Source: Candidatus Hydrogenedentota bacterium
GTDB taxonomy: Bacteria; Hydrogenedentota; Hydrogenedentia; Hydrogenedentales; CAITNO01
Reading direction: 5' to 3'
NCBI GenBank assembly: GCA_022710255.1
Contig: JAKLHG010000088.1
Location: forward strand, 1 to 10,709
DNA: 10,709 nt
The notes beneath the pieces were generated by a model. The model did not search any database. It was not told the DNA's origin and worked only from the letters and a program-made list of their open reading frames with translations. Every line of letters starts with the position of its first letter. Position 1 is the stretch's first letter. The position numbers were made by a program, and so were the translations under genes. This document shows positions 1 through 6,484 of this stretch, piece after piece.

Positions 1-991
1 GTTGTTGCCGCTGCTGCAGCCTTCTGAGCTGGTCCATATTGCCACCGGCGTTTCTGGGTCTTCTTTCCGTATCCAGAATATCGGAGGAGGTGTCCACCGG
101 CTGTTCGGGAACAAACTGGCGCAGCTGGCTGGCGTTATCTATGGGGGCCATTCTCGCCTCTTCATAAATCTGCTCTGCGGCGCCCAGGTCCGGGTTGTTG
201 GCTTGGCCGGCCAGGATGGCCGCAATGACTTCCACCTTGGCCGTGTTGACATTGACGCGGCCGCGCCAGTCTCCATGAACGGTCAGGTATTCAGAAAGGG
301 GCTCCTGTTCCTGTTCCGGGTCTCCAAAATAGAGTTCCGGCGTAATGCCCCGGATAAGGAGCAGTTCTTCAATGGAAGTCATGGGCCCATTCTTGCAGGA
401 GTATGGATTTTCCAGTCCCTGGTAAAATTCACTCTCCGCGCCCTCAGGTTCTTCAGCGTCCCCATCATTGTAATCGAGCCAGTCGATAATGGCATCCACC
501 GGATCATAACCCGAATCGTCCCGCAACAGAAAAAACTCACGCAGGGCGTTGACAAGGGGATCGTTGCGGGTCGGCTGGCCATTTTCATAGACCAACAGTG
601 CGTTCAAGTTGATTTTGCCGAATTCGTCCGCGATGGATGTTCGCATGGTCGCTTCATTCAGCGGTTCAAATGCCGCACCGAGATGCCATTGAGAACCGTC
701 AACTTCGCTGTCCACCGGAGGCATGCCCGATTCAAGCATGGAAGCGTATTGCTCTGCAAGCACCATCATTCCATTGACCACGGCGGAATTCGCCGCCACC
801 CGGGCCTGGAAATCGGCGCCCTGGTTCTGCACGAACACGGCGTCCACTTCCATTTCGTATAAGAAGGAAAACACCATGGCACTGAGCAGCGCGATAAACA
901 CCACGGCCAGCAGCAAGGCAACTCCTGCCTGGGGATTCGCCGCCGGGGATTCACCGGGGATTCTATGTTTCTTTCTCAAGTTCTTCTTCAT
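1..991 (-). CDS. gspK: GspK, minor pseudopilin of T2SS (3' end cut by window edge)
   Basis: Minor pseudopilin at the tip of the T2SS pseudopilus; in known systems it forms a tip complex with GspI and GspJ. I read 330 codons from an ATG at 991 with no stop before the left edge, so the C-terminus is missing. A 23-residue basic leader (MKKNLRKKHR...) ends in a prepilin-peptidase site, QAG|VALLLAVVF, followed by a hydrophobic helix to about residue 45. Position +5 of the mature protein is not Glu, which is normal for GspK and marks it off from the other pseudopilins. Family hallmarks follow: FGKINLNAL (124-132), a DAIIDWLDYNDGD region with GAE after it (166-186), the GPMTSIEELLLIRGITPELY block (202-221) and RVNVNTAKVEVIAAI (245-259). 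The ATG lies inside gspJ (29-nt overlap), with GGA 5 nt upstream, suggesting translational coupling. A mature +1 helix in this frame confirms the frame over the overlapping GTG-started frame at 954. Confidence 0.95.
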   Translation of the reverse strand, partial: MKKNLRKKHRIPGESPAANPQAGVALLLAVVFIALLSAMVFSFLYEMEVDAVFVQNQGADFQARVAANSAVVNGMMVLAEQYASMLESGMPPVDSEVDGSQWHLGAAFEPLNEATMRTSIADEFGKINLNALLVYENGQPTRNDPLVNALREFFLLRDDSGYDPVDAIIDWLDYNDGDAEEPEGAESEFYQGLENPYSCKNGPMTSIEELLLIRGITPELYFGDPEQEQEPLSEYLTVHGDWRGRVNVNTAKVEVIAAILAGQANNPDLGAAEQIYEEARMAPIDNASQLRQFVPEQPVDTSSDILDTERRPRNAGGNMDQLRRLQQRQQ

Positions 992-1805
992 CAGCATCCA
1001 GCCGTAAATTGTTGAAATCGGGGAAGGGAAATTCAACTTCCCTGCCCAGAGGCAAAGACATCATAAACTCGAGGTCAGCGCTTTCCTGAAGGTCGATGCC
1101 TTCCGCGAAAGCCTGCTGGCGTTCTTCTTCACTTCGTGGAAAGTTGATCTTGAACCAAATACCGCCCGGCAGGCGCCGCTGCGACAAGGAATCCCATTCT
1201 TCCACCCATTCATTCAGTGTACCGTCAAAATACAGGATGTCCATGGAAGCGACAGGAATGCCCTGTTCATAAACACTGCTGGTATCCGTGTCCGAGGGGG
1301 CCCCAAAATCATCCGATTCCAGAATCAGAGGTTCCTCCTGAATCAACAGTATTGCGCTCGGGCGTTCTTCATCCACCGGCACCGAGTTCATGAGGTCTTC
1401 GCCCGCCTCACTGCGGTCCACAACGGAGCAGGTGACCACTTTGGTTATTCCCGGGAGGGCATTTGCGCCGCGCATGGGCAACGAAGTCGCGAAGCGCAGG
1501 GTATCCGCAGGGCCAAAGGCCCCGTCCGCTGAAGTGCCAAGCAACTGGTATTCCGGCTGCAGGCATGCCGAGTCCGCGTAGACTCCTTGAACGCTCGAGG
1601 ACAGGGTGCGCCACGCTGTCTGGCGGGAACGTAACATTTCCGCGGCGCTTTGGGCCATCACCATCGAATTCGTTACTGAGGTAAATCCGGTAAACACGAT
1701 GCCCACCAACACCGCCAGTACAAGAATCGCAATCAACACCTCCAGAAGGGTGAATCCCCGCTGCCGGGGAGAGTTGTTATGGATCTGGCGGCCAATAGGC
1801 GTCAT
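963..1805 (-). CDS. gspJ: GspJ, minor pseudopilin of T2SS
   Basis: Minor pseudopilin, 280 residues, partner of GspI and GspK in the pseudopilus tip. The leader of 17 residues ends RQRG and is followed by FTLLEVLIAILVLAVLVG, a textbook type III (prepilin) signal: cleavage after Gly17, Phe at +1, Glu at +5 (residue 22), then the membrane and assembly helix. The C-terminal part carries the GspJ pattern of a DG...W...W stretch and RRLPGGIWFKINF (about 188-222). Cys81 and Cys126 could form a periplasmic disulfide (inference). It is longer than typical GspJ (around 200 residues), with an acidic insert near 128-178 and a Glu-rich tail. It starts 9 nt after gspI and overlaps gspK by 29 nt. Order and the LPGG motif separate it from GspI and GspH. 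Confidence 0.93.
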   Translation of the reverse strand: MTPIGRQIHNNSPRQRGFTLLEVLIAILVLAVLVGIVFTGFTSVTNSMVMAQSAAEMLRSRQTAWRTLSSSVQGVYADSACLQPEYQLLGTSADGAFGPADTLRFATSLPMRGANALPGITKVVTCSVVDRSEAGEDLMNSVPVDEERPSAILLIQEEPLILESDDFGAPSDTDTSSVYEQGIPVASMDILYFDGTLNEWVEEWDSLSQRRLPGGIWFKINFPRSEEERQQAFAEGIDLQESADLEFMMSLPLGREVEFPFPDFNNLRLDADEEELEKET

Positions 1806-1814
1806 AAGTATCTT

Positions 1815-2252
1815 TCAGGGTGCCGGTTGCATCATGGTTTGCATTTCGGCGTTGCTGAAGGTTAAGAACTCCAAGGTAGTACTTTCCCCATCGGGACGGT
1901 TCAGGGTGGTGGTGACCCGGTAAAACACGGTATCGGCTAAAATGGGGCTGCCCTCTTCCCCCCCGACTTCCAACGCCTCGTAGGACCAGCTATAACCGGG
2001 ATAGCGGGTTCCGAAATCGCCCCCTCCGGTCAGTTCCTTGCCCGCGATACCCATCTCAGCGCGCGCCAAGGCACCCTCCAGGAGAACCCGCGAATTAACT
2101 TCATCTACGGCGATCACGTGCAGGTTCATGGCGGAATAGTGCGTGTTCATGAGAACAAAGATACTGCCGGCCAGTATGGTTAAGGCCACCATGACTTCAA
2201 TTAAAGTGAACCCTGAAACGGTAGATTTCCTGTTAAGCATCCGGATAGACAT
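1815..2252 (-). CDS. gspI: GspI, minor pseudopilin of T2SS
   Basis: Minor pseudopilin, 145 residues from the chosen start, believed from other systems to nucleate the tip complex with GspJ and GspK. The prepilin site is STVSG|FTLIEVMVALTILAGSIFVL, cleaved after Gly14, with Glu at mature +5. The helix ends near residue 36, and a small globular domain follows, a little longer than the usual GspI of about 120-130 residues. The open frame extends upstream to 2339, but that would place a 43-residue non-basic stretch before the prepilin site and overlap gspH by 79 nt. The ATG at 2252 gives a compact basic leader (MSIRMLNRKS) and an 8-nt gap after the gspH stop. An ATG at 2240 is a second possibility. 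No strong Shine-Dalgarno is visible, so initiation may depend on coupling to gspH. Confidence 0.9.
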   Translation of the reverse strand: MSIRMLNRKSTVSGFTLIEVMVALTILAGSIFVLMNTHYSAMNLHVIAVDEVNSRVLLEGALARAEMGIAGKELTGGGDFGTRYPGYSWSYEALEVGGEEGSPILADTVFYRVTTTLNRPDGESTTLEFLTFSNAEMQTMMQPAP

Positions 2253-2260
2253 GTTCCGTA

Positions 2261-3106
2261 TCAAAGTCGTCCTCGTTCCATGGACCCGCGTCCCGTCAAC
2301 GGGTTCCAGGTTACCGTAAAACAGTCCTCTTCGTTGCACATAACCAGTACCACGGGTTGTTCAAGCCCCAAACTGGTCACTTGTACCTCCGACACACCAC
2401 GCGTGACGGATTCTCCGTTCAAGTATATCTCTTCCAAACGAATACCCTCCGGCATCCTGATACGTTCCACTAGAGGGTCGGTCAATTCTTCTTCGTACGG
2501 TTCGGCCATGGACAACTCGAAACCCTCTTCAAAGAGGGGGCCGATTTCACTCAAGAAACTGGCATCCTGTATCACATTCTTAGCGCGTTTATAAATCAAC
2601 TGCTGATGCCGTAAATCGAGGCTGTCCTTCATCTGGGCGTCCGCTTCGGCGGGGTCAAAATCTTCCGGCAAATTACTGCTCGCGCGCAAATCGCCCTGCG
2701 AAGCTCCCGCCAGCATGTCCGTCAGTTCTTCGGACGAATATTCACTGGTACGCTGGAAATCCGAAAACATGTGCAAATAGTCGATTTCCTCTTCGCCTTC
2801 CTCCTCCTCACTGGGATAAATGGTCTGCGTCACGTAAACCTGCTGCTCGTCCAGATCCAGATATATCGTGAGTTCGCTGCCGAACAAGGCCGCTTCGGCC
2901 ATCACCGCGGAACCGTAATGGGTTAGTTTGCGGGCTTGGCCTTCCAGTTCCGAAAAAACCAGCAGGGGAACCAGCTGAGGCATGGCTACAGCGGCAATCA
3001 CACCAATGATCAGTATGGTCACGGTCAACTCAATTAGTGTGAAGCCCACTTCTTTACAGGTACCGGGCTTGAGTAAGCCGGGCGGGCAGTGTCCTCTAGA
3101 ATTCAT
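2261..3106 (-). CDS. gspH: GspH, minor pseudopilin of T2SS (unusually long)
   Basis: By position between gspG and gspI and by its prepilin signal this is the GspH minor pseudopilin, which in other systems links the tip complex to the GspG fibre. The start at 3106 overlaps the end of gspG by 11 nt and gives a 21-residue leader. Cleavage follows Gly21: CKEVG|FTLIELTVTILIIGVIAAVAMP, Glu at +5 (residue 26). It is 281 residues, against roughly 150-200 for usual GspH. The extra length is a strongly acidic stretch (SEEEEGEEEIDY at 99-110) and a charged helix-like region to about 205. The C-terminus holds Cys257 and Cys262 (CNEEDC), which might form a disulfide, and ends TWNPLTGRGSMERGRL. The sequence similarity I can see is only at the N-terminus, so the H assignment rests mainly on gene order. 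An upstream ATG at 3151 would lengthen the leader to 36 residues and looks less likely. Confidence 0.82.
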   Translation of the reverse strand: MNSRGHCPPGLLKPGTCKEVGFTLIELTVTILIIGVIAAVAMPQLVPLLVFSELEGQARKLTHYGSAVMAEAALFGSELTIYLDLDEQQVYVTQTIYPSEEEEGEEEIDYLHMFSDFQRTSEYSSEELTDMLAGASQGDLRASSNLPEDFDPAEADAQMKDSLDLRHQQLIYKRAKNVIQDASFLSEIGPLFEEGFELSMAEPYEEELTDPLVERIRMPEGIRLEEIYLNGESVTRGVSEVQVTSLGLEQPVVLVMCNEEDCFTVTWNPLTGRGSMERGRL

Positions 3107-3503
3107 CGCTGGAAAGATCAGCGTCAATGTCGCTGCCGCCTGCCGCGCCATCCGCGCCCAACGAAACGATGGTAAATTTTCTAGACCCGTCCTTGGTGTA
3201 CTGATAGGCGTTGCCCCATGGGTCCTCAGGTATTTGCGGAGGGTCCATGTATTCCGCCACCTGGTCCAGGGAATCTGGAAGGCGGCGGTTATTCTTGAGC
3301 ATGTAGGCGGTCACTGCACCTTTCAGCGCTTTGATTTCCGTTTGCGCCTTGGCAACGTCAGCGTCATCCAGTGCGGTGCCCAGGTACAGTCCGGCGGTCG
3401 TCGCCAGAACGGCTATGATGGCGACTACCACCATCAACTCAATCAGTGTAAACCCTGATGCAGGCACGCCGCTATGTTTACGGGCGGTCTCTTTGTCGCT
3501 CAT
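3096..3503 (-). CDS. gspG: GspG, major pseudopilin of T2SS
   Basis: Main subunit of the periplasmic pseudopilus, 135 residues, the usual size. The leader ends VPASG (Gly17) and the mature protein begins FTLIELMVVVAIIAVLATTA, with Glu at +5 (residue 22). The family's diagnostic C-terminal half is present: DPWGNAYQY (94-102), then SLGADGAAGGSDIDADLSS (114-132). That last loop supplies the calcium ligands known in GspG, here with Asp118, Asp125, Asp127 and Asp129 as candidates. It starts 3 nt after the gspF stop. A clear AGGAG (3519-3515) lies 11 nt upstream of the ATG within the end of gspF, the best ribosome site in the run D-K apart from gspD, consistent with a need for more of this subunit. 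It overlaps gspH by 11 nt. Confidence 0.98.
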   Translation of the reverse strand: MSDKETARKHSGVPASGFTLIELMVVVAIIAVLATTAGLYLGTALDDADVAKAQTEIKALKGAVTAYMLKNNRRLPDSLDQVAEYMDPPQIPEDPWGNAYQYTKDGSRKFTIVSLGADGAAGGSDIDADLSSDEF

Positions 3504-3506
3504 TTT

Positions 3507-4742
3507 TTACTTTGCTCCTATGGTTGAACTCATCTGGAAAATCGGCAACAAGATAGCCAACACGAGGAAACCCACAAACAGTCCCATTAAAATAATGATA
3601 ATCGGTTCAATCAACGAAACAAGCGCATCAATTGTCAAGCGCACATCCTCATCGAACGTGTCGGCTACTTGTATCAACATGTTTTCAATCTCACCGCTGC
3701 GCTGGCCCAGTTCAATCATATGAATCAACATGGGCGGGAAAAATCCGGTCTCTTTCAAGGGTTGTGCCAGATCGCGCCCTCGACGTACACCTATTTTAAC
3801 GTCTTCCATGCAACTTTGGATGAAGCTGTTGCCTAAAATGGGGTTGACAATTTCCATGGCGGGCAGAACGGTCAAACCGCTTTGCAGCATGGTCCCCATG
3901 GTCCGAGCGAAACGTGCGCACACCAGTTTCAGGTGCAATTTGCCATAAAGAGGAAAACTCAGTTTCAACTTGTCCCACTTTTTTCGGCCTTCCGGGCGGG
4001 AAACATAGAGCCGCCATCCCCCGAAAAGCAAGACCCCTGCGAGGACAATGATCCACCAGTACGTGGCCATCCATTCACTAAAACCAATCAGCGTCTTCGT
4101 GAGAGCCGGGAGTTCCGTGCCGCCCCGCTCGAAAAGGCGGGTCAGCCGGGGTACGATAATCAGCACCAGAAACACCACAATGGCGACGGCGAACATCGCC
4201 ATAAAGATGGGATAGGCAAGAGCGGAAATCAGCTGAGAGCGCAGTTTTGCCTGACGCTCCAAAATATCCGCCAGGCGCAGCAGCACTTGTTCCAGGGTGC
4301 CGCTCACTTCACCGGCCCGCACCATGTTTACATACAAATCGGAAAAGACCCGGGGATGCCCGGCGAGGGAGTCCCCGAACGTGTTGCCGCTGTTAACCTT
4401 GTCCCGCACTTCGTAAATGATTGCGCGCAGGCGCATCCGGCTGGTCTGGTCAATGAGGGCATTCAAGGCTTCAAGTACCGGCATGCCAGCCCGCAGCAGC
4501 ACCGCCATTTGCCGGGTCATCAGCGCAATGTCCCGGACCGAAACGCGCCCGCGGCTACTGAAACGCGTGCTGAGCCCTTTGTTGACCCCGTCTGACCCGG
4601 ACGTATCCTGGGTTACCTCGGTGGGATACAGGCCCTGTTCCCGCAATTTCCGGCGGGCTTGTGCCGTGGTCTCTGCATCGATGACGCCGCGGGTGGTTTT
4701 CCCCGTGTTTTTGATGATGGCCTTATATTCATAAATTGCCAT
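3507..4742 (-). CDS. gspF: GspF, inner-membrane platform protein of T2SS
   Basis: Polytopic core of the inner-membrane assembly platform; it contacts the GspE ATPase and, by analogy with PilC of type IV pili, passes its motion to the growing pseudopilus. At 411 residues it is full length (family about 400). The N-terminal start MAIYEYKAI is typical. Two repeated T2SSF domains are visible at about 72-195 and 275-397, each with the small-residue/Gly and Glu pattern: LLRAGMPVLEAL with RAGEVSGTLEQVL in the first, and LQSGLTVLPAMEI with ELGQRSGEIENML in the second. Membrane segments lie at about 175-199, 226-247 and 376-403. It follows gspE by 15 nt after a tandem TAA TAA stop and precedes gspG by 3 nt. 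Confidence 0.98.
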   Translation of the reverse strand: MAIYEYKAIIKNTGKTTRGVIDAETTAQARRKLREQGLYPTEVTQDTSGSDGVNKGLSTRFSSRGRVSVRDIALMTRQMAVLLRAGMPVLEALNALIDQTSRMRLRAIIYEVRDKVNSGNTFGDSLAGHPRVFSDLYVNMVRAGEVSGTLEQVLLRLADILERQAKLRSQLISALAYPIFMAMFAVAIVVFLVLIIVPRLTRLFERGGTELPALTKTLIGFSEWMATYWWIIVLAGVLLFGGWRLYVSRPEGRKKWDKLKLSFPLYGKLHLKLVCARFARTMGTMLQSGLTVLPAMEIVNPILGNSFIQSCMEDVKIGVRRGRDLAQPLKETGFFPPMLIHMIELGQRSGEIENMLIQVADTFDEDVRLTIDALVSLIEPIIIILMGLFVGFLVLAILLPIFQMSSTIGAK

Positions 4743-4757
4743 GGGGATCCGCCCTTA

Positions 4758-6482
4758 TTATTCCAGCACCTCGTCACGGGTTACCCGAAGAATCTCTTCC
4801 GCCGTGGTTTCGCCACGGAGCATTTTTTCCGCCCCGTCTTCGCGCAGGGTACGCATGCCTTCGCGCCGCGCTTCACGTTTGATGGCATTGGAATCGGCCC
4901 CCTGCAGCACCATTTCCTGAATGCGGCCGGACATCACCAGCAGCTCAAAAATGCCGCTGCGCCCGAAATAACCGCGGGAGGCGCATTTCTCACAACCGGT
5001 ACCATGATGCAACCGTTTTAGCCGTGGATCGTCAAGGTTAACGCCCAGGTCGCGCAGGCTTTCCGGGTCCGGTTCGTATCCCTCCTTGCAGTTGCTGCAG
5101 ATTCTGCGTACCAGTCGCTGCGCCTGAATGGCGATGGTGGATGAAGTGACCAGGAACGGTTCGATGCCCATATTCATCAAACGGGTAATGGCGCCGGCGC
5201 TGTCATTGGTGTGAAGGGTCGCGAAAACAAGATGTCCTGTCAGGGAGGCTTGCACGGCCATTTCAGCGGTTTCCGTATCGCGGATTTCCCCCACCAGGAT
5301 AATGTCCGGGTCCTGTCGCAGGATGCTGCGCAGTCCCGCGGAAAAGGTCAGGCCGATTTTGGGCCGCACCTGAATCTGCCCGATGCCGGGGATCAGATAC
5401 TCGATGGGGTCTTCGACCGTGATGATGTTTTTGTCCGGCGAATTCACCCGTTGCAGCGCCGCATACAGGGTGGTGGACTTGCCCGAACCCGTGGGCCCTG
5501 TCACTAGGATGATCCCGTGGGAATTTGTAATAAGGCGGTCCATGGTCTTGTGGTCGCGTTCATCCATGCCCAGTTCCTCGAGGCTGAAGGTAAAGTTCCC
5601 TTTCTCGAGAATACGCATGACAACGCGTTCTCCATGGGCAATGGGGATAATCGAGACGCGGATGTCAATTTCCTTGCCGCTGAGTCGTATCTTGATGCGT
5701 CCGTCCTGGGGCAGACGGTGCTCCGCAATGTTCAAGTTGGCCATGATCTTGACACGGGAGACCAGGGCGGCCTGCTGCGCCCGGGGTACGGTAAACTTTT
5801 CGTACAATACCCCGTCAATACGATAACGCACCCGGACGGAATGTTCAAATGGTTCCAGGTGAATGTCGGACGCACGTTCTTTCACCGCCCCGGATATGAT
5901 CAGGTTGATCAACTTGATTATGGGCGCTTCATTGGCCAAATCGAGCAGATCGCGTTCAGATTCACTGTGGTCGAGGGTGTGGACTTTGCCTTCCTCCTCG
6001 CCGCTCAGCACAATGTTATCGATGAGTTCCCCTGCGTTTTCACTCTGCTGCTCGAAATAGGTATCGATGATAAATTGGATGTTCTCCTTGCTGCAGAGAA
6101 CAGGAGTTACGGGACCGTCCAGGAGCAGGCGCAGATCATCAAGTGGCAACAGATTGATGGGGTCATTGATGGCGACCAGGTAGGACGCGCCGTTTCGTTT
6201 ATAGGGCACCATCTGGTATTCACGAATAAAACTGATGGGAACCTTGGTGGTCAGGGAGGATTCTACCTGCTGCTGCAAATTGGGTTCATATGCCAGGCCA
6301 AACTGAATCCCCAGAGCCCGCAGTACATGTTCTTCTTCTATATACCCCAAGTCCAGCAACAGTTCCCCCACCCGCTTCGGCCGCAACTTCTGCAATTCGA
6401 GCGCCTCCGCCACCTGCTCCTTATGCACCCAGCCTTCGGCAATAAGAATCTCTCCCAGTTTCAACTCTTTCTCTATTGCCAT
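4758..6482 (-). CDS. gspE: GspE, T2SS assembly ATPase with MshEN-type N-terminal domain
   Basis: Cytoplasmic hexameric ATPase that powers pseudopilus extension. The 574-residue protein carries all expected motifs: Walker A GPTGSGKST (329-337), Asp box with ITVEDPIEY (354-362), Walker B DIILVGEIRD (393-402), His box TGHLVFATLHTND (415-427), and a tetracysteine zinc site Cys462/Cys465 with Cys497/Cys500. The N-terminal domain at about 8-60 has two 24-residue repeats, KLGEILIAEGW...Q (8-31) and RVGELLLDLGY...Q (37-60), with 5 residues between them. This is the architecture of the MshEN cyclic-di-GMP-binding fold known from MshE and from the T2SS ATPase HxcR. The first repeat has Lys where the consensus has Arg, so binding is a prediction. 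It starts 2 nt after gspD, with AAAGG 5 nt upstream of the ATG. PilB is an alternative for the family, but the neighbours make it GspE. Confidence 0.98.
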   Translation of the reverse strand: MAIEKELKLGEILIAEGWVHKEQVAEALELQKLRPKRVGELLLDLGYIEEEHVLRALGIQFGLAYEPNLQQQVESSLTTKVPISFIREYQMVPYKRNGASYLVAINDPINLLPLDDLRLLLDGPVTPVLCSKENIQFIIDTYFEQQSENAGELIDNIVLSGEEEGKVHTLDHSESERDLLDLANEAPIIKLINLIISGAVKERASDIHLEPFEHSVRVRYRIDGVLYEKFTVPRAQQAALVSRVKIMANLNIAEHRLPQDGRIKIRLSGKEIDIRVSIIPIAHGERVVMRILEKGNFTFSLEELGMDERDHKTMDRLITNSHGIILVTGPTGSGKSTTLYAALQRVNSPDKNIITVEDPIEYLIPGIGQIQVRPKIGLTFSAGLRSILRQDPDIILVGEIRDTETAEMAVQASLTGHLVFATLHTNDSAGAITRLMNMGIEPFLVTSSTIAIQAQRLVRRICSNCKEGYEPDPESLRDLGVNLDDPRLKRLHHGTGCEKCASRGYFGRSGIFELLVMSGRIQEMVLQGADSNAIKREARREGMRTLREDGAEKMLRGETTAEEILRVTRDEVLE

Positions 6483-6484
6483 GC

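Noticed and set aside
2..862. Open frame of 286 codons on the plus strand opposite gspK
   Set aside because: It is the complement of a clear GspK coding region with all family motifs; its own translation has no recognisable feature.
766..954. GTG-started frame inside the gspK region
   Set aside because: Arg, Cys and Trp rich nonsense; the adjacent frame starting at the ATG at 991 gives the prepilin signal and GspK motifs.
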